In this document: positions 1-10,800 of the stretch, piece by piece
How the letters are laid out: each line of letters starts with the position of its first letter
Position numbering within the stretch: the first letter of the stretch is position 1
DNA from: Scedosporium boydii
Lineage: Eukaryota > Ascomycota > Sordariomycetes > Microascales > Microascaceae
Assembly: GCA_002221725.1 (NCBI GenBank)
Contig: NJFT01000225.1
Coordinates: forward strand, 1-64,000
Direction of reading: 5' to 3'
DNA length: 64,000 nucleotides
The notes under the pieces: model-generated
What the model was told of the DNA's origin: nothing
Seen by the model: only the letters and a program-made list of their open reading frames with translations
Database searches by the model: none
Translations under genes and position numbers: made by a program

Positions 1-3000
1 CCCCCCCCACACTAGTGCCTGTTTCCACAAGGGCATGTTAGATCCGGAGATTTCTGACGATCAAGTCTACTAGGACGGGGATTCGACGAACACCACTTCG
101 TCGCATTGGGTCTAAGCATCCCCGTCGCGGCCATCATGATCGCGCTCAGCTTCGGCGTTGAGGCCACAATGTAAGAACATAACCAGACCTCAACTTGGCT
201 TTTTGTCCAGGAAGGGGTTCTCCCATTTCGGCTGTAATGGTCGGCTTGGGCAGTGCCGTAGGCCTGCTGTGCTTATTGAGTTGGTACTTCAGTTCAGGTG
301 AGAGACCAGTACTGGTGGGTGGTGACACCAGTACACAGATGCCACAACGAAAATTCGAAGGGGCTTTTCCTGAGGGCTGTAATGGTCCAATATGGATTAC
401 ACAATACTATTTTGTGTCCGAGGGCTTGTTTGGTCTGGGGCTCGTTCCCATCTGAGGGCTTGTTCCCTCTGAGGGTATTTTGACCGGAGGCCCTTTGGGT
501 CTGTCGGCTCATTCCAGGTCAAGTACCTGCGAATATTTCTTCTTTTTTTTTCATTTTGTTCTCGGCCTGGCTGCCGGGTCAAGGAGAAGAAATCTACGAG
601 TGGGCTCCAATGACGCCTTTTTGTAGGAGCCAGCTTAGATGCAGAGGTGTACTGCCCAAGGCGTGCCGATGTTGGTCAGACAACACTACCGTCGTCGAGA
701 CCTCTATTTAGTTGACCTTCGCAAGTTCTCGATGGTCTTCGGCCTTCTCTACTTAGCTGACCGTTAATCGATCTCCTTCTCCATTTATCGCCATTTATTC
801 ACGAATCCTCTATCCAAGGTCAGAATGAATGATCGGAGGGTTGGGTGCCGAAAGCAATATTCGTTTATTCGTTTATAAGATCTAATCATCTCTCTTGGTT
901 GTGGGCGACCAACATTACCCCAAAGGATTGGATCCACAAACAAGCACAAATGACTTTTCCGAACGACCACTAGCATTGGAGACGTCTTGGGCTCGTCTGC
1001 TCTCCGCTAGATAAACCGATGACCACTAAATTATGCGTTGGGTTAGCGACGGTCAACTAATTCTCGGTGTTGTATACTTTTCCACTTCTTTGGGAACCTG
1101 CGGCCCATGGAGCATTTGCTTACAACGGAGAGCATGCCTCTGATACCCCTCCAAAGCCCAAGTCTCGATATTAGGAGGCTAAAATTTCGAACTCCTCGCT
1201 GAGCGGCCGAGGGAGGTATTGTTGTTAACTCAAAGATGGAGAACCACCCTCAAATTCCGTGATAAGGGCATCGCCGGATCGATGGATTTGCGTGTGAATC
1301 CAGAGAGGCACACGGAGTTTCGGGTGCATTCGAAACCTTGATAGTGGAGGACTATACATTCTTGTCTTTCCCGCTACCACTACCGCGGAGCATCGTACTG
1401 GACTCGAAATATATAGCCTCCAACTCTGATGGTTGATGTCTCTGTTTCCAGGGGAAACGCTATCACAACTTTGCGTACAATTTCAAGAGAATTCATACGA
1501 GTATCGCCTTTCTTTCTTTCACTTCAATTCCGTAGAGTATGGCTTAGCTGCCAGCCTCGAATCTCGATACTATTAATCGAAGCGGTGCTTCGTCTCTTAG
1601 ATCCGTTTTTATTATCTTCCCTGGGGCATCTGCAAAACTTCTTCCCACAAGGCTGCAACCAGAAGTAGTCCTTCCAGTGCCACTTTTTTCTTCTTCTTCA
1701 ATATGGCTTCCTTAATATTGAAAGGCGACTTGACCTTAAAGTTGGTATCAATATCTCAACTCATTTGTGGATGGTTCGAGTGCCTGAATCGTCTTGAAAT
1801 TGTGCTACTTCGGAAGGGCCGCAGTGCCATCCCAGCAGCTATGTTTTGGAGTATCGAGAAAACACGTCGTTAGCAGAGAACAGCCTCTTAAGAATCGATT
1901 GCGTTCGTTGATGCCGCCCATGGATATGGATATGTATGTCAATCCCAGATTTTGCTCAACTACGAACAGGTGGACACATGTGGACACAGGTGTGCCCCAC
2001 CCGCAACAACCCTAACCCGAAAACCGGGCCGGACCAGAAGGTCCATGCGACATATTCCCCGGCTCGCCTCCCGGAGGGTCCGGGGTAACCTTCAATCCCC
2101 TTCATCCCCAAAGCCGTCAAGTGGAGGGAGAAGAATGAGGGATGTAAATATGAAAAATTCAATGTTAGTCTTACCTTACTCTCAAAGTGTGCCAATAATC
2201 ACGGCTTCCATGTGTCAAGCAAAACAGTCAGAACCAAAAACAGAGGAAGAAAATCCAGTTCATCTCATCAATCTGGGTATGATATTTGGCGCGGCTAAGC
2301 GTAGTGAAAGTTTCCCCGTATCTCCGGATTGTCCTCGATGGGCCCTGAGAACTATAGGGGCGTTAATGAAGAAATGAACTAGATGAGACCGAGCAAATAA
2401 ATTCTACTTGTATTACATTACTACGTCACCTTGGGGAGGGCGTGTGAATCTTTCAAAAGTAGACGCACCGCAAGTATTTAGAACGATTCTTTCCCTACTT
2501 TCATCTCGATGTTTTCAAACCCGTCGGTGGCCACCGCCAGGGGGCACTATGGTACTCTTCTGTTGCCGCGGCGAGCTTCTCTAGTTCTAAAGCGATATAG
2601 CAAAGAGTAAAAGAGGCTATATTAGTTAGCCTCGGTAGCTTTCACTGGTGAATGATGGCTATCGATCACTCCTCCTTCTTCCGGGATCGATGCGCTAGGG
2701 GATAGTGATATATGAGGGCGGACCGAAGGATCTTGATGGTTAAATACCTCGCTGGGCGTGTCTAGATGTACGTGTAATCCCTCTATCATTGCCTCGAGTC
2801 GCTATTCAGGTTGGAAGATGCCCATGAAGAGCCGAGTAATCTTGAAATTTCCTGAAGATATTTTTTGAGAAGTGGATAAAGGACTTTCTCGACGAGAATA
2901 TCCCAAAAAGTGTACCATCTCGAATCATGAATGCTACACGTATACTATATGGAAAAGGTCATTGCGTTATCCTGAGGTGGAATCTTGAAGGAGGGTGACT

Positions 3001-4049
3001 TCATCTTGCCATTTCCTTTAACATGTTCTAACTCGGCCTTTTCGGGCCCCTCAAGCGTCCATGTGCATTCCAGAGGAAGAGATGAAAATTGCTGAAGGTC
3101 GACCAGCTCGAACATACTTCTAGAAGTTTGGGGCCGTATCATCGAGCCTTGCTTGTCTGGCATTCAACATCTGCTCAAGTGGAGCCGAATTATATGGTTG
3201 TCGTAGTCAGACCGCATTCGAAACTGGCGCGTTTCCCCCTTTTTTTTTTTGTTTTCTTGGCACATTCTTTTCGTTATTTGATTAGCTTCGAGGTTTGAAT
3301 ATGGGAGCCTCCCATTCTCCTTCCTTAGGAATGCACGAGATGATGATGGTGTACCCAACTCGCGAGAGCTAGGGGATGCTTCCTAAGGCTGAGCTGCAGG
3401 TCGCATAAAAATTCGTGGTGATGAGGCCTTGCATGGATGATTGTATACTCACTAGTAATATTATGTGGCAGGCCGTCTCATAGAGCATCTTCACGATTCA
3501 TGGGACTTGTCAGGACAGCTGGTGCAGTGGCTAGATAAGACTGCTTACAGGCAAGTGATGCCGGTCGCGACACTTGGAGCATCTTTTTGTTGTCATATAT
3601 CTCAGTTGTGAGTCAAACATGGCAGGACTGGGATCTGTCAGGTGGCTTCTATTTACCATGTTCGCGTCCTCCAGCTGAAACTCGCTTTTTCCCTGCCTCC
3701 GCCATGCTTTGCGAGGGCGAGAATCATGGTGGAGACTGGAGTCCGGTGTCTACGCGAGATAATAAGGATTCGTACCTGATCAAATATCAATCCGATCTCA
3801 ACGATTACACTTGTAGATTCCTGAGAAGAGGTCTCGAATGTTCGGCGCTTTCAATATCCAATACCCTCCTATGTCTCTCCTGATGTATCACGAGGAAACG
3901 GGGTCACCACTTCGATCGTACTCTCCAGCCATCATTAAGGTCTGGTCCAAGCTGATACAAACTAACCTGCATTCGTCTACCAAGCCACATGTCGCAGCAT
4001 TCATTCTCCATGCAAATAAATTCCATCGTCCGATGAATCTGTTCTGTTA
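1..4049. other. Gene-poor region at the left edge
   Basis: No gene is supported here. Open frames are all under about 140 codons, overlap one another on both strands and show no recognisable domain. The stretch contains one copy of a dispersed repeat (3510-3624, listed separately). Weak coding-like sequence on the minus strand around 2945-3160 could not be built into an exon chain. Confidence 0.5.
3510..3624. repeat. Dispersed repeat, copy A
   Basis: About 115 bp that align with 14723-14841 at roughly 80 percent identity by eye, with small indels. Shared blocks include CAGGACAGCTGG, CAAGTGATGC, GGTCGCGACAC and ATCTCAG. Several differences are C/T or G/A transitions. The flanks do not align. 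No open frame, target-site duplication or terminal inverted repeat is evident. It could be a relic of a transposon, a non-coding element or a decayed regulatory block. Confidence 0.65.
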
Positions 4050-4975
4050 CTAGTTCGCCGGCTTCAACGCCTTGTCCTTCTCAAAAATACAGATTTTGGG
4101 TAGGCCGCACCACTCCTCCTGAAGAATTTCAATGTTGCCGATAGAATTCTCCCAAGTCGGTGTCTCTAGCATCCATTTGGCGGCCTCTATGTTAAGTTTG
4201 TTTGCTTCTTTTTTGGCCTGGCCTGTCAGGTTAATTGATCTTTATCTCGAAGAGTAACAAATCCTCCACCTCCAGGCTTACACGTCTGTCTTATTCCGGT
4301 CAACCGTTTGATACGAACTTTCTTCTTCCTTGACGGTGAGCTGCCTTCAGAGATGAGTCTGCTTTAAAATGCGCAGGGTAAAAGGGGATCACCGCACACC
4401 TTCCGCTGCCGCCGTCAAGAACAGGAAGGGACTGTCTGACATCATGGATCATGGAATGTTCAGGGGGGAAGTTGGATGCAAATTTCTAGTGAAAATAGAA
4501 TGACCACCACAGGACCCGAGATGCTCCATGTAACACCCGAATCTTGAGTTCCAACGGCGGCATCTGTATCCACGAAAGATACTCTGATAATATGGGTTGA
4601 AATGGCCAATCGCGTCCACGTCCGATTTTTCTCTGGAGCGGTTCACGGAGGCACCGCAATGCAATTTCATATCCCAAGCTCAGGGACACATAAGATGACA
4701 TGTACCCGAAGCAGCAAACAAGAAGCACGCCGCCATCTCTGGAGTAAATTTCATCATCTTTCCCTGGGCAGCGGAGCCTTTCAGGGACTGTCACCGCCGA
4801 CTCAGCCCTTCATACAACATCGACGTATAGTATCGCGTTCCTCAACACCCGTGTCCAATGGTCCTTGTGCGAGGCCTTCCAGCCGTGCTTCGTACTTCAT
4901 TTTCGCGCCAATCCCTCGTCTTAGTGTCTCATAATCTCCAAAAATAAAATTAGCACACGAAATGGAGCCCGCCAT
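4050..4975 (-). CDS. Hypothetical protein, tentative five-exon model
   Basis: I do not recognise this protein. A chain of exons 4975-4816, 4763-4537, 4485-4400, 4358-4282 and 4222-4050 keeps phase throughout and gives about 240 residues, ending ...KALKPAN. The best-supported part is the 3' half: the last intron (4281-4223, 59 nt) has a GTAAGC donor and a TTAACCTGACAG 3' end, and it joins a lysine-rich stretch to a helical C-terminus containing EAAKWMLETPTWENS. The intron at 4399-4359 is only 41 nt. The intron at 4536-4486 ends in CACTAG; if that is not an intron, the TAG at 4488-4486 is a premature stop and the locus is a pseudogene. No signal peptide or clear membrane segment is visible. It lies alone in a gene-poor region. 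Confidence 0.4.
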
Positions 4976-5881
4976 TGCGTGACTCCCTCACAACAGGCCG
5001 CCCAATCCAGTCTCGTGTTCCTGGTCGTTTGAGAATCTGCAACGTCGCGAGACTCTCATTCCGGCTTTCCGGCCCCATTCTTATTTATTGGCCCAGAAGC
5101 TCGAAATCCATCATCGCAGATCCGGCAGCACAGGAAATTAAGCCGCACTTCTCAGCTTGTACTCCGTACTATTAGACTAGTATTCTCGTTCACTCTTCGT
5201 TCCCGACCACGCCCGGAAGCCCACTCTGAAGTCTCTTGAACATCGATTTGAGATGCTCCCTCTAGAATAAATTTCACTCAATAGTTCGAATAGAGTTAAA
5301 AAATGAAGAACAAGGCAATAGCATCCCAGGAAAGGTAGCAATCATGATTTCTCACTCAACGGCATAAAGAGAAAGGCTCAGATTAAATGTTATTGTACAT
5401 GTACCATGATGCAAAGGTCTCGCGACCGATTCCGCTGCTGATTCTAAGATTGAAACAAAGGAAATCTGTACCAGGTCCACTTATTCCATTCCTGAATCCC
5501 TCATCTTAACGCAATGCAATTATCGAGGCAGTAATACCCTGGACTATCCTCCATGTATTTCGAACTTTTGAAACCCTGGACCTCGGAAAATCAAAATACC
5601 ATGACGGTATGGAAGATACAACACCTGCGCCTTTTCTTCCACCTTTTTTTATACCTAGAACGCGGAACGCCACCGGCCTTTATAACGAATAGTTACCGTT
5701 CTCCTTAACATGAGTGTTTGCTTTGAAATTTGGTGATGCGACGCCGGGAGAGGAGGAAGAAGAAAACTTGGAATGATGGGTGGGAGCAGAAATAGCCCAG
5801 GTCACTCACTTGCCTCTCGAGTCGGTAGAGCGAAGCGGAAAATCCTGCGGAGTGTGTTATTTGGGTTTGAACGAGGCAGTG
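4976..5881. other. Intergenic, no gene seen
   Basis: This is the presumed 5' flank of the hypothetical gene on the left and the 3' flank of the F-box gene on the right. It holds a GTACTCCGTAC copy at 5159-5169, part of a recurrent intergenic motif family. No coding sequence is supported. Confidence 0.5.
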
Positions 5882-8065
5882 TTAGACAAAATCGGAGTCG
5901 CTCGACGATGAATCTTCACTACCGCCATCGACGAAATCATCCATGTCATACTGCATCTCGGCGAGTTTATGGTTCTCAATCGTTAGCTCGACATATCGAC
6001 ATAGCCCTTGGATGAAGTCGCCGTCGCCGTCAACATTCGGAGACTGCTCAATCGGTGCATCCGACATCGAAATATCGCCATCATCATCGTCTTCCGAACT
6101 TGAGTCATCTTCAATATCGCTGGGGGGCTCGGTATAGTTCCGCCTTGGCCTCCGCAGACTAGACGTAGGTGAGGGGTAGGGATTGACATCTCGAGCAGAG
6201 ATTCTGCTACTTCGACGCCGCGAAACCCCGGTTTCTGCGTCCTTATCCTCCTGGACAGCGGTCTTGCCATCGGTGCGCGTGTTGGGTCTACGAGGCGGCT
6301 GCAGCGAAATTAACGGTTCCGGAGGCTCGCCTGCGGGCTGAAGAAACACGGCCTCAAGGCGTGCAAGCCATTCACTCCGCATTGTCGCCCGCTTTCGCCA
6401 GTCCAGATCAAGCATTGATTTTATGACCAGATATCGCAGATTTGGCAGGTTCTTGGCGTCATTAATCAAAGACTGCAAAAACATCACCGCTGCATCATAA
6501 GTCCAGGGCCGTATGTGCAGGAGCTCAATATGGCGGATCGAGCGTGGCCAGCAGGGCACCTGGTCCTCCGAGAGCGCAAAGTCGAAAAATGGGTTCGAGT
6601 TGTTCGTCTCAGGGTCCTTGAAGTACCCCATGTTAACCTCGAGTTCTTCGAGATTGGGGCAAACATCACGAAGCATGGCTAAGAAGCTGAGGTCCAACGA
6701 TTGGTTGTTTCTTAGAGTCAGGCTTCGGAGATTCTTGCCGTGAGTGAGAAGAAACTCGGTGAGATGCGCGGCCTGGAGATTCCAGCAATGGATGATTTCC
6801 AAGTGCTTCAAACCAGGCGGCAGATACGAGAGAAACTCTCCATCAACGGCAAAGCATGCTTCGAGTACCAAGTGTTCAAGATTTTTCAAAGGTGTAATAA
6901 CCTTTGCGCATTCTTGGGCAGACCTCGACCGGGGATTAGGGCCAGCAGGTTCAAACCCGGTCAGCGGCATGTCATTTGCCGGGTTAGTATATCCGAGAGA
7001 CGGAAAGTTGACCAAGTGCAGACTCTTTAGGTGTCGCAGCGGGCCTGTTGTGTGCAGTTGTATCAAGGAATCTGGCGTGAGGCTACCCAACAGCCTCCAG
7101 GACCATTTCCAGGACAGCAGCGTGCTCGGTTTCTGAATCATTCCGGGTCGCGTGTCAACGCGGTTCTCCAAGAGATTCCAAAAATCTGGATAACTTCGCC
7201 TCGGCATTGATGTGAGGTCACGGTAGGGCGGCTCATCAAGCTCATGGTCGATTGAGAAGTGTCGCAGTCGAGGAAGGTAAATTAACAAGGTTTCAATCAT
7301 GGGATTGGTGGGGATGAATCGTGGACCAAGATGGAGACTGTGAACCTTGCTTGGGTAGTTGAACATGTTGCTAGGTCGGCATAAAGTGGCAACGAATTTC
7401 TGCAGCTTCGCCTCGGTTGTTATTACCGGGTTGGAGTATAGGACCGTGAGCGCCGGTTCAGCGAAGGCCTTGCAGACAGTGGCGGTTTCCAGAAGCCAAC
7501 TTCGATTCAGATACCCGGCTTCCGTAGCCGCGTAGCCTAAGACAGCCGCCCAGTGTGGCTGCATGGCTGGCACAATCCAGTTGGGAACAATTTCGTGCTC
7601 CTTTGAGGGTTCATGGGTGGGCTTGTCAAGAAGGACAAGACTCACATTCCGCTGCGGCCTTTTCGGGGGATTTCGGCGTTTAGCTGTGCGGGTAGACCTA
7701 CGCAGTCGTCGGCTAGAAGTGGGGTGTTTCGGAGCCGGGGCATTGAAATCGGAATCGGCAGAATCGTCTCCATCATCCGAAACATCTGTGGTGTCTGTGG
7801 TGTCTTGTGCCGAATCAATCACGTTGGTGGGGTTCTTGCCTCTTCTGGCTCCCGGCTTGCTGATGAGAAAGTGATCATATATAGTTCCGGTGGAACGATT
7901 GGAACGTCGATGCCCCATGGCTCCTGCGAGCACTGCTTTCTGGGCACGAGTTCGGGGCCGACCACTAGTCGGGGAGTCTAGCAGTCTCTGTTTCAAGTCA
8001 CGGCGCGCGATATTACGAATGCGCGACGAGGAGCGAGTCGCCCCGCTTGATGGAGCGCGTGCCAT
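5882..8065 (-). CDS. F-box / leucine-rich-repeat-like protein
   Basis: A single-exon frame encodes 727 residues. The N-terminal 150 or so residues are basic and Ser/Thr/Asp-rich (low complexity, probably disordered). Residues about 165-230 resemble an F-box region with conserved hydrophobic and Trp positions (HWAAVLGYA, LLETATVCKAF, PALTVLYSN). Residues about 240-530 contain repeated leucine-rich segments such as LKHLEIIHCWNL and LRSLTLRNNQSLDLSFL, typical of F-box/LRR substrate receptors. The C-terminus is acidic. By family knowledge, such proteins link substrates to SCF ubiquitin ligases through Skp1; the substrate cannot be inferred. The ATG at 8065 is the first in frame. The gene is divergent from SUZ12 across a 2.7 kb gap. 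Confidence 0.7.
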   Translation of the reverse strand: MARAPSSGATRSSSRIRNIARRDLKQRLLDSPTSGRPRTRAQKAVLAGAMGHRRSNRSTGTIYDHFLISKPGARRGKNPTNVIDSAQDTTDTTDVSDDGDDSADSDFNAPAPKHPTSSRRLRRSTRTAKRRNPPKRPQRNVSLVLLDKPTHEPSKEHEIVPNWIVPAMQPHWAAVLGYAATEAGYLNRSWLLETATVCKAFAEPALTVLYSNPVITTEAKLQKFVATLCRPSNMFNYPSKVHSLHLGPRFIPTNPMIETLLIYLPRLRHFSIDHELDEPPYRDLTSMPRRSYPDFWNLLENRVDTRPGMIQKPSTLLSWKWSWRLLGSLTPDSLIQLHTTGPLRHLKSLHLVNFPSLGYTNPANDMPLTGFEPAGPNPRSRSAQECAKVITPLKNLEHLVLEACFAVDGEFLSYLPPGLKHLEIIHCWNLQAAHLTEFLLTHGKNLRSLTLRNNQSLDLSFLAMLRDVCPNLEELEVNMGYFKDPETNNSNPFFDFALSEDQVPCWPRSIRHIELLHIRPWTYDAAVMFLQSLINDAKNLPNLRYLVIKSMLDLDWRKRATMRSEWLARLEAVFLQPAGEPPEPLISLQPPRRPNTRTDGKTAVQEDKDAETGVSRRRSSRISARDVNPYPSPTSSLRRPRRNYTEPPSDIEDDSSSEDDDDGDISMSDAPIEQSPNVDGDGDFIQGLCRYVELTIENHKLAEMQYDMDDFVDGGSEDSSSSDSDFV

Positions 8066-10146
8066 TCTGACCTATCAAGACCAGTATGCGCATGGGTGAG
8101 GCACGTCGTAAACGGGTACGCGCGATGTTGCACTGCAAGACTAGTTAGGACAAGTAGAAAGATGGGGCCTCGAGTGTAGAGTGTAGTAGGGATGAGTGGG
8201 TGGCGGCTGATTGTGGATAAGGATGACCAGGGCTGACGCATCGTCCCGTACCTTTAGATTGGTCTTAAGGAACCGGATGGGGGACCTCGAGATAAAGAAC
8301 TGCAGCCTTGGAGGAGAAAACAAAATGAAACAAAAGAAGAGAATCGAGTGCAGCGGAGCCGAGAAAAGAATTAAAAGGGCACGTGGGTGGGTTGAAAAAG
8401 ATAAAAAGTCAAGGCGTGTTGTGAACGAGATATAGAAGCGCAGTTCAAAGTGCTTAACCATGTCACAGCTGAGGCCTTGAGGACTTGCGCCAGGAACTCG
8501 GGTCTGACGAGCTTGACTGGAGGGAGCTTGACGTGAAAGATGTTGGAGGGAGCTGAGGGGCAACAAATTGCGGGATGGGGGACGAAGTGGGGGTATGATG
8601 CCTGCTTACAGTTGTTTGCTCTTGCCACCGACCAAATATACTCGATTGTGTACTTCTAGTCACGTGACACAGGCGGTTTGTCACCAGCGGGGGGTACATT
8701 TGACATTTGACAGTTGTCGATGCTTGGGACAATTGTAAACTAGTTTTATCATCGATCGCGGTATCAGATGACAATACAAGCAGGCGTACAATTGTACCTG
8801 CCTTCCGCTCTTGCCGCAGTTAGGTAGAATTACATGTGTAAACTAATCTGGAGGGTTCATTGATACTACGTCAGTAGATCAGACTCGAACACCTTTCTTC
8901 TATTCGGGGGATCGGTTACTGCGGGACTGTGCCGTTCGTTTATTTCATTCAGTCTGCCTCAAGCAGGTACAACACTGCTAAAATGCTGCCAAAATGCTAG
9001 CTCCCATTGAACAAGCGTTTTGAATAAGTCTGTTCAATGACCTGAATTAGACAGATATCAACACGCACTAGAACAAGGAGCCCAGCCGCGCACGCTTTTA
9101 CCATGGTAATGGCACTTAGTGGGAACAGGCTCCTCACCTAACATGAGCTCTTGATGTACTTTGCAGACACTTGATCAGCCACAATTCCATCTCAGCAAGT
9201 TTAACGCGTAGGATGGGCGTAACCCGACAGAGATTACTTCGAGTATTGTAGAACATTCTGCCTCCTGCCAGGATCCAAATACTATCGGCGGCGACTACTA
9301 TCGAAAGAAAGAATACGAAGATATTGCTCGCTTCATGTACAAGTAGTCATGCCTCTCTAGGATATGCATCAATGCCGAATGAGATGGCTCGTTTAAAGCC
9401 ATTCCCATGCACTTCGTACGACATTAGGAAGGTACATGTATCCTTGTACCCCAGCAGGGTCTGACCCACTCAGACTATCCTATTTGGGAAAGCCCACGGA
9501 GGTACGAAGGTACATGACGAAGTACAAGAATCTGGACCAGTTTAGCGGCGCGTGCTCGTGCTTGCCAGAGAGGAGGAAGCAGCGGGTGGGCAGCAAAAAC
9601 TGTCTGGCCTCTTGTTGATTTTCGAGAATAGGAGCGACTTCATACGCGTTCTATCTCTCTATTCCTCACATCAACCTCTTCCACTTCCAACATCAGCCAA
9701 CATCTCGCACAACACCGCGTTCATCTCCGCGGCATATCCGCTCAGGCTGCTGAGTCTATAGCCATCGAGAATGTCTGTTCTATGAAATTTTCGTGTTCAA
9801 ATTATCCTCGCGGGCTCTGCCGTTTACAATTTGACACCTCCCATCCGTGTCGCGCGGCTTTAAGTTTCCGCCATACGCAATCTGCCTTGCGTCTCTCTCG
9901 TCCAGTCTCGCTCACACTCGGCTGGCTCGCATTGTGAGAGGTTGCAATCTCTATTCTCTCGCTCCCTCCCTCTCGCGCTCTACCCATACTCCATTCCATC
10001 CCGTCCTCTTCACCCACCCTTCGGTCCCCGACTCTGCGACACTCTTGGAGGAGGATCGAATTATCCAGCAACCACACAGAGCTTCGCCATCTTCATCACC
10101 AGCTCAGACTCTTATTTTTCTTCTCTCTTTCACCTTTGTGCCTTGC

Positions 10147-10184
10147 AGCAACAACAACAATACAACAACAACAGCAACAAAAAC
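10147..10184 (+). repeat. CAA-rich simple repeat
   Basis: An imperfect run of CAA/ACA triplets, interrupted by single substitutions, in the presumed SUZ12 5' leader. CAA runs in leaders tend to be unstructured. No function is shown here. Confidence 0.7.
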
Positions 10185-10281
10185 GTGGCTATTGTTCATT
10201 TCCCCTCTCACATAAACTATTACCCCCTTTTCTACTCATGCACTTCATTCAGCGTCATCTTTAAACCCTTCTTTCAAGTCC

Positions 10282-10286
<5 letters not shown>

Positions 10287-10316
<30 letters not shown>
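10287..10316 (+). repeat. 30-nt poly-T tract
   Basis: Thirty consecutive T residues within the pyrimidine-rich region upstream of the SUZ12 start. Such tracts are frequent in fungal promoters and leaders. The exact length may be affected by sequencing. Confidence 0.85.
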
Positions 10317-10800
10317 CACACCCCTAACTCTCAGTCACACATTTTCCTGGAACGGAGCCTTGCGAAAGAGAGAGAGCATTCAGCTATAGTTGCAGTTCTT
10401 CATCTGCCCTCGTGCTGTCGCCTTTATTTTCGCTGTTTTCGAATTCAACAATCTTGTGCTCAGTTTCGCCCCCTGATACTTGTCCGTGTCAGCAACTGGA
10501 TCTACCACCCGCAACTACGGCGTGCGCGTTTATTTCAGCCGAGGAAATCTGGCAAGGCTAAAATCTCAACTCTCCCACAACACTCCCTCTCTTCCGCCAT
10601 CCCTCCCGATTCTCATCCTCGCATTCCACGCGACTAGGCCAACCTCCTATCCCCGGTCCGCCAGACTATGCGTGTCATCAAATCCTATTTGGACTTCACA
10701 TCTCATCAAGACTCTCCCATTTCACACCACGCCACACGATAATTACCTAGTGTAATCAGTCTGGTACTTTGTCTTGCGCCTCTCATGCGTCATCTCAAGG

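Larger units (their letters stand above)
8066..10800. other. Intergenic region and probable SUZ12 leader
   Basis: No coding gene is supported. The right part (about 9.8-10.8 kb) is pyrimidine-rich on the plus strand, with a CAA-rich stretch and a 30-T tract, and probably forms the promoter and 5' leader of SUZ12. The open frame at 9942-10637 here is compositionally biased and looks non-coding. Motif copies of the GTAC(T/G)TCG type occur at 9410-9525. Confidence 0.5.

Noticed and set aside
9942..10637. 231-codon open frame upstream of SUZ12
   Set aside because: It crosses CAA-rich and poly-T tracts and encodes a run of Asn then Phe. Composition suggests a non-coding leader.
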